A DNA stretch of 40,698 bases from an uncultured Oscillospiraceae bacterium (GTDB taxonomy: Bacteria > Bacillota > Clostridia > Oscillospirales > Oscillospiraceae): contig CAJUEG010000016.1 in NCBI GenBank assembly GCA_910584835.1, positions 1-40,698 on the forward strand, read 5' to 3'. How positions within the stretch are numbered: the stretch's first letter is position 1; each line of letters begins with the position of its first letter. The notes under the pieces were generated by a model. It made no database searches. It was not told where the DNA came from and worked only from the letters and a program-made list of their open reading frames with translations. The translations under genes and the position numbers were made by a program. Of the stretch, positions 1-7,323 are shown piece after piece.

Positions 1-977
1 CCGCCTCGGTGACCAAGGTGATGACCCTGCTGCTGGTGATGGAGGCCATCGACTCGGGCAGTCTGGGCTGGGACGATGTGGTCACCGCCTCCACCCACGC
101 CATCTCCATGGGGGGCAGCCAGATCTGGCTGAAGGAAAACGAGCAGATGACCGTCCGGGACATGGTAAAGGCGGTGACGGTGGTGTCCGCCAACGACTGC
201 GCCGTGGCGCTGGCCGAGCACATCGCGGGCAGCGAGCCCGCCTTTGTGGAGCGGATGAACCAGCGGGCCCGTGAGCTGGGCATGAAGCACACCAACTTTG
301 TCAACTGCACCGGCCTGCCCGCCGACGGCCACCTGACCTGCGCCTACGACATCGCCCGGATGAGCCGGGAGCTGATCTTAAACCATCCCGCCATCCGGGA
401 GTACACCACCATCTGGATGGACACCCTGCGGGACGGCACCTTCCAGCTGTCCAACACCAACCGGCTCATCTTCTACTACGAGGGGGCCACGGGGCTGAAA
501 ACCGGCTTCACCGACACGGCCCTGTACTGCCTGTCCGCCACTGCGGAACGGGACGGCATGGAGCTCATCGCCGTGGTGATGCACGCCCCCACCTCCAACG
601 ACCGCTTTGAGAGCTGCAAGGCCCTGCTGAACTACGGCTTTGCCAACTACGCCATCACCCCGGTGTACCCCGGCGAGGCCATCCCCCCGGTGGAGGTGAT
701 CCTGGGCGAGCAGGACACCGTGCAGCCCGTCACGGCCAGGGAGTGCTCCATCCTGGTGGAGAAGGCCAAGGCCGGGGCGGTGACCACCCAGATGGAGCTG
801 TCCCCCCAGGTGGAAGCCCCGGTGGAGGCGGGCCAGAAGCTGGGTGAGCTTCGGGTGCTGGTGGACGGCAAACAGGTGGATACCATCGACCTCATCGCGC
901 CCCAGGAGGTGCCCCGGCTGTCCATCGGGGGCATTTTCAAGCGGTTCCTGAACACAATGTTTTTGCAGGGGGACTGA
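1..977 (+). CDS. dacF: D-alanyl-D-alanine carboxypeptidase (DacF/DacB type), 5' end missing
   Basis: Penicillin-binding D,D-carboxypeptidase that trims the terminal D-Ala from peptidoglycan stem peptides outside the membrane. The frame is open from base 3, so the signal peptide and first residues lie before the window. All three active-site motifs are visible: SVTK (SxxK, serine codon 6-8), SAN (SxN) at about 198-206, and KTG within GLKTGFTD near 498. After the transpeptidase fold comes a beta-rich C-terminal domain like PBP5_C, then a short amphipathic tail (GGIFKRFLNTMF) of the type that anchors such enzymes to the membrane. The gene converges on murC, with a repeat and a terminator between them. 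The function is secure from the motifs; the exact paralogue (dacF, dacB or dacA) is not. Confidence 0.93.
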   Translation, partial: ASVTKVMTLLLVMEAIDSGSLGWDDVVTASTHAISMGGSQIWLKENEQMTVRDMVKAVTVVSANDCAVALAEHIAGSEPAFVERMNQRARELGMKHTNFVNCTGLPADGHLTCAYDIARMSRELILNHPAIREYTTIWMDTLRDGTFQLSNTNRLIFYYEGATGLKTGFTDTALYCLSATAERDGMELIAVVMHAPTSNDRFESCKALLNYGFANYAITPVYPGEAIPPVEVILGEQDTVQPVTARECSILVEKAKAGAVTTQMELSPQVEAPVEAGQKLGELRVLVDGKQVDTIDLIAPQEVPRLSIGGIFKRFLNTMFLQGD

Positions 978-998
978 TTCCCCGCATCCCTGCCGGGC

Positions 999-1108
999 GT
1001 TGCTTTCTGCCCGTGCAGAAAGCAACCAAAGACACGCTCAGGGGGGAGCCCTCCGGGTGAACACGGCCCAAAGGACGGGCCGCGTCCACAGTCGGGCCTC
1101 CCCCTGAG
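999..1108 (+). repeat. Structured repeat, hairpin family 2
   Basis: A perfect hairpin with 11-bp arms (GTTGCTTTCTG at 999-1009, complement at 1016-1026) is followed by CCAAAG and a longer-range stem (1037-1048 pairs with 1098-1108). A related hairpin with the same CTTTCTGCCCGT core and trailing CCAAAG lies at 11428-11455 inside the phage cassette. It sits just behind the dacF stop. From 1109 to 1300 I see no gene, only GC-rich sequence. Confidence 0.5.
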
Positions 1109-1300
1109 AACCCCCATAACGGGAGACGCCCTATACGCGGCGCGGCCCTTCCGGCGCGCGGGGCTTTCGACGCGGCCCCCCTGTTTGTGCTGCCGCCTGT
1201 GCCGGTACACTGAGACAGCGCGGGGTCCATATGACGCGCCTCAGCCGTGCGCCGTTCGAACCCGGACGATGTGGACTTCCTGTCCAGAAAAGCATGCAGA

Positions 1301-1335
1301 ACAGCCCGCCTCGGGTTGAGGCGGGCTGTTTTCTT
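1301..1335. terminator. Rho-independent terminator between convergent dacF and murC
   Basis: Twelve-base-pair stem ACAGCCCGCCTC/GAGGCGGGCTGT with a 5-nt loop, followed on the plus strand by TTTTCTT. On the minus strand the U-run is weaker, so it mainly serves dacF, but it is the only strong hairpin beyond murC as well. Confidence 0.8.
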
Positions 1336-1390
1336 ATACTTCTTTTACCAATGCCTCTCCGGCCAGGCAGATATCCCCTGCGCCCTCGTC
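1334..1390 (-). pseudogene. Duplicated, diverged murC 3' tail
   Basis: Read on the minus strand this encodes EGAGDICLAGEALVKEV and a stop, closely matching the real murC C-terminus VGAGDIYLAGEALIKE at about 1501-1551. Over roughly 45 bases the two copies differ at about eight positions, several of them synonymous (GCT/GCC, GCT/GCA). That pattern fits a diverged allele better than recent slippage. The copy lies next to the terminator, while the intact gene ends 160 bp earlier at a repeat. It has no start and is not expressed as a gene on its own. Confidence 0.75.
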
Positions 1391-1497
1391 GGCACAAGCT
1401 CCATACCGTTCACCTCGGCCTTCGGCCAAGGCTCGCTCATTCCGCTGCGCCTCCTCTCCCCACAAAGCCAGAGAGCGGCTTTGCGGGGGCCCCAAAG
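1391..1497 (-). repeat. GC-rich repeat between murC and its duplicated tail
   Basis: Starts at the murC stop codon. It contains a core (about 1450-1493) nearly identical to the repeat units behind terL at 21107-21151 and 21214-21258: CTCCCCACAAAGCC followed by CGGCTTTGCGGGGGCCCC, which itself folds as a hairpin. Confidence 0.7.
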
Positions 1498-2868
1498 TCA
1501 TTCTTTGATCAAAGCCTCTCCAGCCAGATAGATATCCCCTGCGCCCACAGTCAAAATCAAGTCCCCCGGCTGGGCAATGCGCCGGAGCTTGGCCGTCACG
1601 TCCTCCAGGGTGGGGCAGAACACGCTGCCCGGGATTTTCGCCGCCAGGTCCGCGGAGGAGATGCCGATGTCGTTGTCCTCCCGGGCGGCGAAGATCTCCG
1701 CCAGCAGGGTGACGGCGGGCCGCTTGAGCACCTCCACAAAGTCGTCGAACAGCTCGTGGGTGCGGGAGTAGGTGTGGGGCTGGAAGGCGCAGATCACCCG
1801 CTTGAAGTCCAGCGCCTCCGCCGTGTCGAACAGGGCCGCCAGCTCGCCGGGGTGGTGGGCGTAGTCGTCGCACACCTCCGCGCCGTTGAACATCCCCTTG
1901 TACTCAAACCTGCGCCCCGGCAGGCGGAAGTCCCGCATCCCGTCCTCCGCCGCCTTCCCCGGCACGCCCAGGGCGATGGCCGCCGCTGAGGCCGCGATGG
2001 CGTTTTTCACGTTGTGCACCCCCGGCACGGACAGGTCCAGGTGGGCGTACTTTTTGCCCCGGCACACCACGTCGAAGGAGCCGAACCCGTGGTCCATGGA
2101 CAGGTTCTCGGCGTGCACGTCCCCCTGGTGGATTCCAAAGGTCATCACGTCCCGCTCCTCCCCCCGGAGGGTGAACATGGTGTTCTCATCCTCGCAGTTG
2201 GCGATGATGAGGCCGTTTTCCGGCACCTTGTCGGCAAAGGCCCGGAAGGACTTCTCCACATCCGCCAGGTCCTTGAAGTAGTCCAGGTGGTCCGCCTCCA
2301 CGTTGAGGATCACCGCCACCGTGGGGAAAAAGGACAAAAAAGAATCGCAGTACTCGCAGGACTCCAGGATGATGGTGTCCCCGTGCCCCACCCGGTGGCC
2401 CGCCTCCAGCAGGGGCAGGGTGCCGCCGATCATCACCGTGGGGTCGGCCTGGGCCGCCATAAAGATGTGGGTGCACATGGAGGTGGTGGTGGTCTTGCCG
2501 TGGGTGCCCGAAATGCAAAGGGCGTTGCGGTAATCCCGCATGATGGCCCCCCAGGCCTGGGCCCGCTCGAACACAGGGATGCCGGCGCCGAGGGCGGCGG
2601 CGATCTCCGGGTTGCCGTCGTGGACGGCGGCGGTGCGCACCACGCAGCTGGCCCCCTCCACGCTCCCGGGCAGATGGCCGATGACCACCGGGATGCCCAG
2701 CTTTCTCAGGTGGAGCACCGTGGCGCTCTCCCGCTGGTCGGAGCCGGTGACCTCCACCCCCGCCCCGTGGAGCACCTCCGCCAGGGAGGCCATGGACACC
2801 CCGCCGATGCCCACCAGATGGGCCCGCTTTCCCGGCTGTAAATAATCGCGGATATTTTTGGCTTCCAT
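1498..2868 (-). CDS. murC: UDP-N-acetylmuramate--L-alanine ligase
   Basis: Cytoplasmic ATP-dependent ligase that adds L-Ala to UDP-MurNAc, the first step of the peptidoglycan stem peptide. The 456-residue product has the usual length. Visible motifs are the N-terminal GIGGVSM loop (about 20-26), the P-loop GTHGKTTT (121-128), EADHLDY in the central domain and YAHHPGE in the C-terminal domain. I chose the ATG at 2868 because a GAGGT ribosome site lies 7 nt upstream; upstream in-frame starts would run into the promoter. The stop is directly followed by a repeat and then by a diverged duplicate of the last 16 codons, which suggests the 3' end was replaced by recombination. Confidence 0.96.
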   Translation of the reverse strand: MEAKNIRDYLQPGKRAHLVGIGGVSMASLAEVLHGAGVEVTGSDQRESATVLHLRKLGIPVVIGHLPGSVEGASCVVRTAAVHDGNPEIAAALGAGIPVFERAQAWGAIMRDYRNALCISGTHGKTTTTSMCTHIFMAAQADPTVMIGGTLPLLEAGHRVGHGDTIILESCEYCDSFLSFFPTVAVILNVEADHLDYFKDLADVEKSFRAFADKVPENGLIIANCEDENTMFTLRGEERDVMTFGIHQGDVHAENLSMDHGFGSFDVVCRGKKYAHLDLSVPGVHNVKNAIAASAAAIALGVPGKAAEDGMRDFRLPGRRFEYKGMFNGAEVCDDYAHHPGELAALFDTAEALDFKRVICAFQPHTYSRTHELFDDFVEVLKRPAVTLLAEIFAAREDNDIGISSADLAAKIPGSVFCPTLEDVTAKLRRIAQPGDLILTVGAGDIYLAGEALIKE

Positions 2869-2935
2869 ACGCATTACCTCATATAATAAACCCGCAAATC
2901 GGGTCTTTTTTTGTCTTTGCTGCATTTGGCAACTT

Positions 2936-2964
2936 ATTATATACTGCTGTGCTGGAAATTGCAA
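2936..2964 (-). promoter_or_regulatory. Sigma-A promoter of murC
   Basis: On the minus strand TTGCAA, 17 nt, TATAAT. The transcript would have a leader of about 60 nt carrying a small hairpin (2890-2906, ACCCG/CGGGT). Read on the plus strand that hairpin is followed by seven T's and could act as a terminator for any transcript entering from the left. Confidence 0.8.
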
Positions 2965-3077
2965 CCTGTAAATGAGTATAAGCGCCCCGGCCCGGATTTA
3001 GACGGGAGGGACTGGCCCGGCGGCGGAAAAATTTTCTCCCTTCCGCCCCGCTTCTCGGGAAAGCCCCGCCTTCCCCC

Positions 3078-3106
3078 TTGCAAACCGCCGCGAAAGCTCT
3101 TATAAT
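3078..3106 (+). promoter_or_regulatory. Sigma-A promoter of ktrB
   Basis: TTGCAA, 17 nt, TATAAT, with the start of transcription expected near 3113. The leader to the GTG start is only about 50 nt, too short for a c-di-AMP riboswitch. It is divergent to the murC promoter. Confidence 0.8.
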
Positions 3107-3164
3107 AATCCCTGCGGCGCCGCACCGCGCCCGCGGAGAAGAATTTGAAAGGAGGGGGCGCTCT

Positions 3165-4502
3165 GTGAAGGCAAACCACCGCCCGCTGGCCCCCAACCGG
3201 GCGCTGGCCCTGGGCTTTCTCACCATCATCCTGGCCGGGGCCCTGCTGCTGATGCTGCCCATCGCCAACCGTACCGGCCGGAGCCTGTCCTTTCTGGACA
3301 GCCTCTTCACCGCCACCTCCGCCACCTGCGTCACCGGCCTTGTGGTGGCGGACACCTGGACCCAGTTCAATCTTCTGGGCCAGGTCATCCTGCTCCTTCT
3401 CATCCAGGTGGGCGGTCTGGGGTATATGACCATGATGCTCCAGGCGTCCCTGCTGATGGGCAGGAAGCTCGGCCTCCGCCAGCGCTCGGTGATGATGGAG
3501 AGCGTCAGCGCCCAGCGTCTGAGCGACGTGCTCACCCTGCTGCGCTACATCCTGGGGGGCACCGCCCTGATTGAGGGGACGGGGGCGGTGCTGCTGTCCT
3601 TCCGCTTCATCCCCGAGCTGGGGCCGGCCCGGGGGATCTGGTACTCCGTCTTTCACAGCGTGTCCGCCTTCTGCAACGCGGGCTTCGACCTGATGGGCTT
3701 CCGGGAGCCCTACAGCTCCCTCACCCACTACGTATACGATCCCCTGGTGAACCTCACCGCCTGCGCCCTCGTCCTGCTGGGCGGGCTGGGCTTCCTGGTG
3801 TGGCGGGACGTGCGGGAAAACGGCCTGCGCTTCCGCCGCTACTCCCTCCACTCCAAGCTGATGCTCACCGCCACCCTGGTTTTGACCGCGGGGGGCACGG
3901 CCCTGTTCTGGCTGGCGGAGCGGGACAACCTGCTGGCCGGGATGGACCCGGGGCAGCAGGCGCTGGTGTCCCTGTTCCAGGCGGTGTCCCCCCGGACGGC
4001 GGGGTTCAACACCGTGGACCTGGCCAAGCTCACCAGCGGCGGCGGCCTGCTCACCATCGTGCTGATGTTCATCGGCGCGGGCCCCGGCTCCACCGGCGGC
4101 GGCGTGAAGGTGACCACGGTGGTGGTGTGCCTGCTCACCCTGTCCGCCTACATCCGGGGCCGCCGGGAGGTGGGCGCCTTCAACCGGCGGCTGGACGAGG
4201 AGCAGATCCACCGCTCGGCGGCGGGGGTCACCCTCTACATGACCCTGGCCATGGCGGGTGGCTTCCTCATCCTGGCCACCCAGCCCTTCCCCCTCCAGGA
4301 CGCGCTGTTCGAGGTGTTCTCCGCCCTGAGCACCGTGGGATTGTCCACCGGCATCACCCGGGAGCTGTCCCCCCTCAACCGGGCGGTGGTCATCGCCATG
4401 ATGTACTGCGGGCGCATCGGCAGCCTGTCCATGCTCATGGCCCTGGCCCAGCGCTCCGCCCCCCGGGTGAAGGACCCGGTGGAGCACATCACCATCGGGT
4501 GA
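3165..4502 (+). CDS. ktrB: Potassium channel subunit KtrB/TrkH
   Basis: Membrane subunit of a Trk/Ktr potassium uptake system. The 445-residue product shows the four expected pore-loop segments with filter glycines: TCVTGLV near residue 55, CNAGFD near 175, SPRTAGFN near 275 and STVGLSTG near 390, each between hydrophobic helices. The start is the GTG at 3165, 9 nt after a strong AAAGGAGG; the upstream ATG at 3078 overlaps the promoter -35 and has no ribosome site. The gene is followed after a 78-nt gap by the regulatory subunit ktrA, so the two form a classical pair. The gap contains a parS site. Confidence 0.95.
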   Translation: MKANHRPLAPNRALALGFLTIILAGALLLMLPIANRTGRSLSFLDSLFTATSATCVTGLVVADTWTQFNLLGQVILLLLIQVGGLGYMTMMLQASLLMGRKLGLRQRSVMMESVSAQRLSDVLTLLRYILGGTALIEGTGAVLLSFRFIPELGPARGIWYSVFHSVSAFCNAGFDLMGFREPYSSLTHYVYDPLVNLTACALVLLGGLGFLVWRDVRENGLRFRRYSLHSKLMLTATLVLTAGGTALFWLAERDNLLAGMDPGQQALVSLFQAVSPRTAGFNTVDLAKLTSGGGLLTIVLMFIGAGPGSTGGGVKVTTVVVCLLTLSAYIRGRREVGAFNRRLDEEQIHRSAAGVTLYMTLAMAGGFLILATQPFPLQDALFEVFSALSTVGLSTGITRELSPLNRAVVIAMMYCGRIGSLSMLMALAQRSAPRVKDPVEHITIG

Positions 4503-4533
4503 CGGGGCGCCCCCTGCGGCCTCTGCCCCGGCG

Positions 4534-4549
4534 CGTTTCACGTGAAACA
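4534..4549. promoter_or_regulatory. parS centromere-like site
   Basis: CGTTTCACGTGAAACA matches the bacterial parS consensus (TGTTTCACGTGAAACA) at 15 of 16 positions, with a perfect 14-bp palindromic core. It is the binding site of ParB/Spo0J, which loads SMC and helps segregate the origin region. It lies in the ktrB-ktrA gap. Such sites cluster near oriC. Confidence 0.88.
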
Positions 4550-4580
4550 TTAGTTCTATTTTAGAAAGGTGTGCGATAAT

Positions 4581-5231
4581 ATGGCATCCACATTCCTGGT
4601 GATCGGCCTGGGCCGGTTCGGCACCAACCTGGCCCTGCGGCTGATGGACTCCGGCAACGAGGTGATGGTGCTGGACAGCGACGAGGAGCTGGTCAACCAC
4701 ATCGCCCCCCAGGTCACCCAGGCCAAGATCGGCGACTGCATGGACGAGGAGGTGCTGCGCTCCCTGGACCCGGCCTCCTTTGACTTCTGCTTCGTGTGCA
4801 TCAGCGAAAACTTCCAGTCCTCCATGGAGACCACCTCCCTGCTCAAGGAGCTGGGGGCCCCCATGGTGGTGGCCAAGGCGGACCGGGACCTCCACGCCAA
4901 GCTGCTGCTGAAAATCGGCGCGGACGAGGTAGTGTTCCCGGAGCGGGACATGGCCCAGCGCACCGCCATGCGCTTCAGCATCAACGGGGCGCTGGAGTAC
5001 ATTGAGCTGGCCCCCGGCTACGCCATCATGGAGCTGGACGTGCCCGACCACTGGGCGGGGCTCACCATCCTGGACCTGGACATCCGCAAGAAATGGAACG
5101 TGAACGTCATCGGCCGCAAGGAGGACGGGGCCATCCGGCCCATCGACGCGGCGTTCGCCTTTGCCGCCGACACCCATATCCTGGTCGCCGGCCGCCCGGA
5201 CGACATTACCCGGATGGTAAAGGAAGTCTGA
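4581..5231 (+). CDS. ktrA: Potassium channel regulatory subunit KtrA (TrkA family)
   Basis: Cytoplasmic RCK subunit that binds nucleotide and gates KtrB. The 216-residue protein begins with a Rossmann RCK_N domain (GLGRFG at 9-14, then an acidic residue at the end of beta-2 in VMVLDSDEE) and ends with an RCK_C domain (about 135-210). I chose the ATG at 4581; GTG at 4569 is in frame but overlaps the AAAGGTG ribosome site. It follows ktrB and is closed by a strong terminator at 5250. Confidence 0.94.
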   Translation: MASTFLVIGLGRFGTNLALRLMDSGNEVMVLDSDEELVNHIAPQVTQAKIGDCMDEEVLRSLDPASFDFCFVCISENFQSSMETTSLLKELGAPMVVAKADRDLHAKLLLKIGADEVVFPERDMAQRTAMRFSINGALEYIELAPGYAIMELDVPDHWAGLTILDLDIRKKWNVNVIGRKEDGAIRPIDAAFAFAADTHILVAGRPDDITRMVKEV

Positions 5232-5249
5232 CCCCTTCAAAAAACGCGC

Positions 5250-5284
5250 AAAACAGCCCGGCGGCTTTGCCGCCGGGCTGTTTT
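5250..5284. terminator. Bidirectional terminator after ktrA and the DUF4097 gene
   Basis: Long GC-rich stem (ACAGCCCGGCGG paired with CCGCCGGGCTGT), flanked by A's on the left and T's on the right, so it can stop transcripts from both convergent genes. Confidence 0.88.
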
Positions 5285-5300
5285 GTTCTCTCCCTCTTTT

Positions 5301-6482
5301 TTATTGCCACCTGCTGTCGCGGAAATACACATCCACATTTCCCAGGTCGCTCTCAGCGTTCAGCTTGTAGGGGCAGCTCCCCTTCTGCTCCGCCTTGTCG
5401 CCCCGGTTCACATCGTTTATCGACACCTTGCCCAAGTCGCACCTCAGCTCGTACTCGCATTCCCGCTCATCGCAGTCCAAATTGGCCTCCACATTGCCCA
5501 GGCTGGTTTCCAGGTCGATGTCCACACCTTCCCACAGCTCCCCCATGCCCAGGGTCACATCCCCCAGGTCACTCTTCAGGGTCAGCTTTTTCGGTACGCG
5601 CACCTCGTAGCACTCCACATCCCCCAGGGCCGTCTTGGCCTCAATCCTGGTCTCTACGGCCACTCCGCTCAGGAACACGTCCCCCAAATCGGTCTCAATA
5701 TTGACCTTTTCCATCACCTCGCCGGGCACGGTAATGATTACGCTCAGGGAGTGCTCGCCAAACAGCCCGTCAAAGTTGATGTGGGCGCCCCCGGATTTCG
5801 CGTCCCGGACTTTCAGTGCGCCGTCCTTGATTTCCCATTTCAGCTCATAGCCGCCCAGGTCGCCCTCCGGCTGGATGGCCAGGGTGTAATCGGTGCCCTC
5901 GGTGACGGTGACATTGCCGAAGCTGATGTCCACGTCAATCTCGTCGAAGGTATCCAGATAGCCGTCCTCTCTGTTCCAGAAGCCTCCGCCGGCCTCCGTA
6001 CTCCCCTGGATGTCCTCCACAACGGCCACCGGGGGGATGCTGGACGCCTGTGCGGAGCCGTACTCGAAGAACGTGACCCCCTGAATCGGGTCCATAACCT
6101 GCGCCTGCGCCTCGCCGGTCACCAGTCCGGCCACGTTCCGGCCCACGAGGCGCCCAAACGTGGCCGCACCCATGGCGATGCTCACCACCGTGAACAGGAG
6201 GACCGCCGCCGCGATGCCCGCCGCAGCCAGCCAGGGCCACTTTTTCTTCTTACGGGGCGTCCAGCTCTGGGCCTGCTCCTGGGTGACGAAGCCGCCCTCC
6301 ACCGCCAGGCGGCAGGACAGCGCCCAGGGGTCTCCCAGCTCCTGGACCACCTCGGCCTCCTGCCCGGGCCCGGCCTCGTCAAAATATTCCGCGTAGTAGC
6401 GCAGGATGTTCTGCCGCTCCCGCTCGGGCACCCACCGGGCCAGCCCCTCGGCCAGCTCAGCCAAATAGGTAAGTTTGTCCAT
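5301..6482 (-). CDS. DUF1700/DUF4097 membrane protein downstream of PadR
   Basis: A 393-residue protein in three parts. Residues about 1-75 form a helical DUF1700 (HAAS)-like domain (AELAEGL..ERERQNILRYYAEYFDEAG, VVQELGDP). After a KKKK stretch comes one transmembrane helix (about 82-106). The rest is a beta-rich DUF4097 region with at least six recurring turns of the form S/T-x-LG-D/N-V (TDLGDV, TALGDV, SDLGDV, TSLGNV, CDLGKV, SDLGNV), as expected for a beta-helix or stacked sheet. The start overlaps the end of padR by 26 nt, so translation is coupled. Such PadR/HAAS/DUF4097 units are common in Firmicutes and thought to respond to envelope stress; the biochemical role is unknown. Confidence 0.85.
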   Translation of the reverse strand: MDKLTYLAELAEGLARWVPERERQNILRYYAEYFDEAGPGQEAEVVQELGDPWALSCRLAVEGGFVTQEQAQSWTPRKKKKWPWLAAAGIAAAVLLFTVVSIAMGAATFGRLVGRNVAGLVTGEAQAQVMDPIQGVTFFEYGSAQASSIPPVAVVEDIQGSTEAGGGFWNREDGYLDTFDEIDVDISFGNVTVTEGTDYTLAIQPEGDLGGYELKWEIKDGALKVRDAKSGGAHINFDGLFGEHSLSVIITVPGEVMEKVNIETDLGDVFLSGVAVETRIEAKTALGDVECYEVRVPKKLTLKSDLGDVTLGMGELWEGVDIDLETSLGNVEANLDCDERECEYELRCDLGKVSINDVNRGDKAEQKGSCPYKLNAESDLGNVDVYFRDSRWQ

Positions 6483-6795
6483 GTTGCTCGTCCTCCTTCA
6501 TAAGCTCCTCCACGCCGTCCCGGAACTGTCTCCACTCCTCCCGCCGCCGCTCCAGCTGGGCGCGGCCCACGGGGGTAATGGCGTAATAGCGGCGGTTGCG
6601 CCCCTGGTAGGGCCGGTCATACACCGTGAGCAGCCCGTCCCGCTGAAGCCGCCGCAGCACCGGGTAGAGGGTGGATTCCGAGATATCCAGCCTGGCCTTT
6701 ACCTGCTGGGTGAGAATATAGCCATAGGCGTCCCCGTGGGACAGCACCGCCAGCACGCACCCGTCCAGCAGCTGCGGCCCAATCGCATAGGCCAT
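6457..6795 (-). CDS. PadR family transcriptional regulator
   Basis: A 112-residue winged-helix repressor. The PadR pattern is clear: LLDGCVLAVLSHGDAYGY, then SESTLYPVLRRLQRDGLL as recognition helix, and the wing RRYYAITPVGRAQL, ending in a helical dimerisation region. The start ATG has a strong AAAGGAGGGG site. It is first in a two-gene operon with the DUF4097 protein. A near-palindrome within its promoter (6939-6954) is a likely autoregulatory operator. Confidence 0.92.
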   Translation of the reverse strand: MAYAIGPQLLDGCVLAVLSHGDAYGYILTQQVKARLDISESTLYPVLRRLQRDGLLTVYDRPYQGRNRRYYAITPVGRAQLERRREEWRQFRDGVEELMKEDEQHGQTYLFG

Positions 6796-6935
6796 GACAT
6801 CCCCTCCTTTCGCCGCCGCGGCTTCCGGCCTTTTCTCCTTCCGTCTCCGGCGAAACCCGGTTCGCTGCGCTGCGGCCTATCTCCCCGCGAGGCCCGCTTC
6901 GGCAGGTCTTCCAGGGAATTATTATTGACGGTTAT

Positions 6936-6965
6936 ATTATATTGCATGTAATATTGCCCTGTCAA
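6936..6965 (-). promoter_or_regulatory. Promoter and probable PadR operator
   Basis: Minus-strand TTGACA (6960-6965), 18 nt, TATAAT (6936-6941). The spacer contains the imperfect palindrome ATATTGCATGTAATAT (plus strand, 6939-6954), overlapping the -10 box, so a bound repressor would block RNA polymerase. The link to PadR is inferred from position. Confidence 0.7.
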
Positions 6966-7008
6966 TATAAAAATTGCATTTTTACAAATTCTTAAAAAAG
7001 CGCCAAAA

Positions 7009-7032
7009 GAGCGCCCCCGCAAGGGGGCGCTC
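7009..7032 (-). terminator. Terminator of the mreB transcript
   Basis: Perfect stem GAGCGCCCCC/GGGGGCGCTC with a short loop, followed on the minus strand by TTTTGGCGCTTTTTT. It lies after two repeat units that separate it from the mreB stop by 290 nt. Confidence 0.85.
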
Positions 7033-7047
7033 CACGCTTCTTTCTTG

Positions 7048-7323
7048 TCACGCTGTGAAGCGGCCAGGACGCTCGCTCGCTTTCGCTTCGCCTCAGGCAA
7101 AACCCGCCCCCGCTGCGCGGCGGCCGGGCTTTTCTCCTCGCTCCGCTCCAAGCTCCTTCGCTGTCCGCTTCTCCTCGCTTCTTGATCACGCTGCGAAGCG
7201 GCCAGGACGCTCGCTCGCTTTCGCTTCGTCTCAGGCAAAACCCGCCCCCGCTGCGCGGCGGCTGGGCTTTTCCCCTCGCTCCGCTCCAAGCTCCTTCGCT
7301 GTCCGCTTCTCCGCGCTTCTTTA
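7048..7323 (-). repeat. Two tandem 138-bp GC-rich repeat units behind mreB
   Basis: Units 7048-7185 and 7186-7323 are nearly identical (period 138 bp). Read in the direction of mreB, each starts with AGCGCGGAGAAGCGGAC or a close variant directly at the stop codon. Each then has GGAGCTTGGAGCGGAGCGAG, a run rich in AAGCGAAAGCGAGCGAGCG, and ends with GCAGCGTGA. Related units lie at 14.9-15.4, 23.5, 24.4-24.8, 26.2-26.5 and 35.9 kb. The period is a multiple of three, so one frame stays open through both units, but no ribosome site or conserved start supports a gene. Confidence 0.85.

Noticed and set aside
1240..1290. Possible tRNA (GTTCGAACCC looks like a T-loop)
   Set aside because: No matching T-stem, anticodon arm or acceptor stem can be folded around it.
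3107..3164. c-di-AMP riboswitch before ktrB, as known for Ktr genes
   Set aside because: The leader is only about 50 nt and lacks room for the riboswitch fold.
2937..5240. Long minus-strand open frame of 767 codons opposite ktrB and ktrA
   Set aside because: Low-complexity His/Gly/Gln-rich product, no ribosome site, fully opposite two clear genes; a by-product of high GC at third positions.
7048..7323. Tandem repeats as a CRISPR array
   Set aside because: Units are 138 bp with no short repeat/variable spacer pattern, and no cas genes are present.
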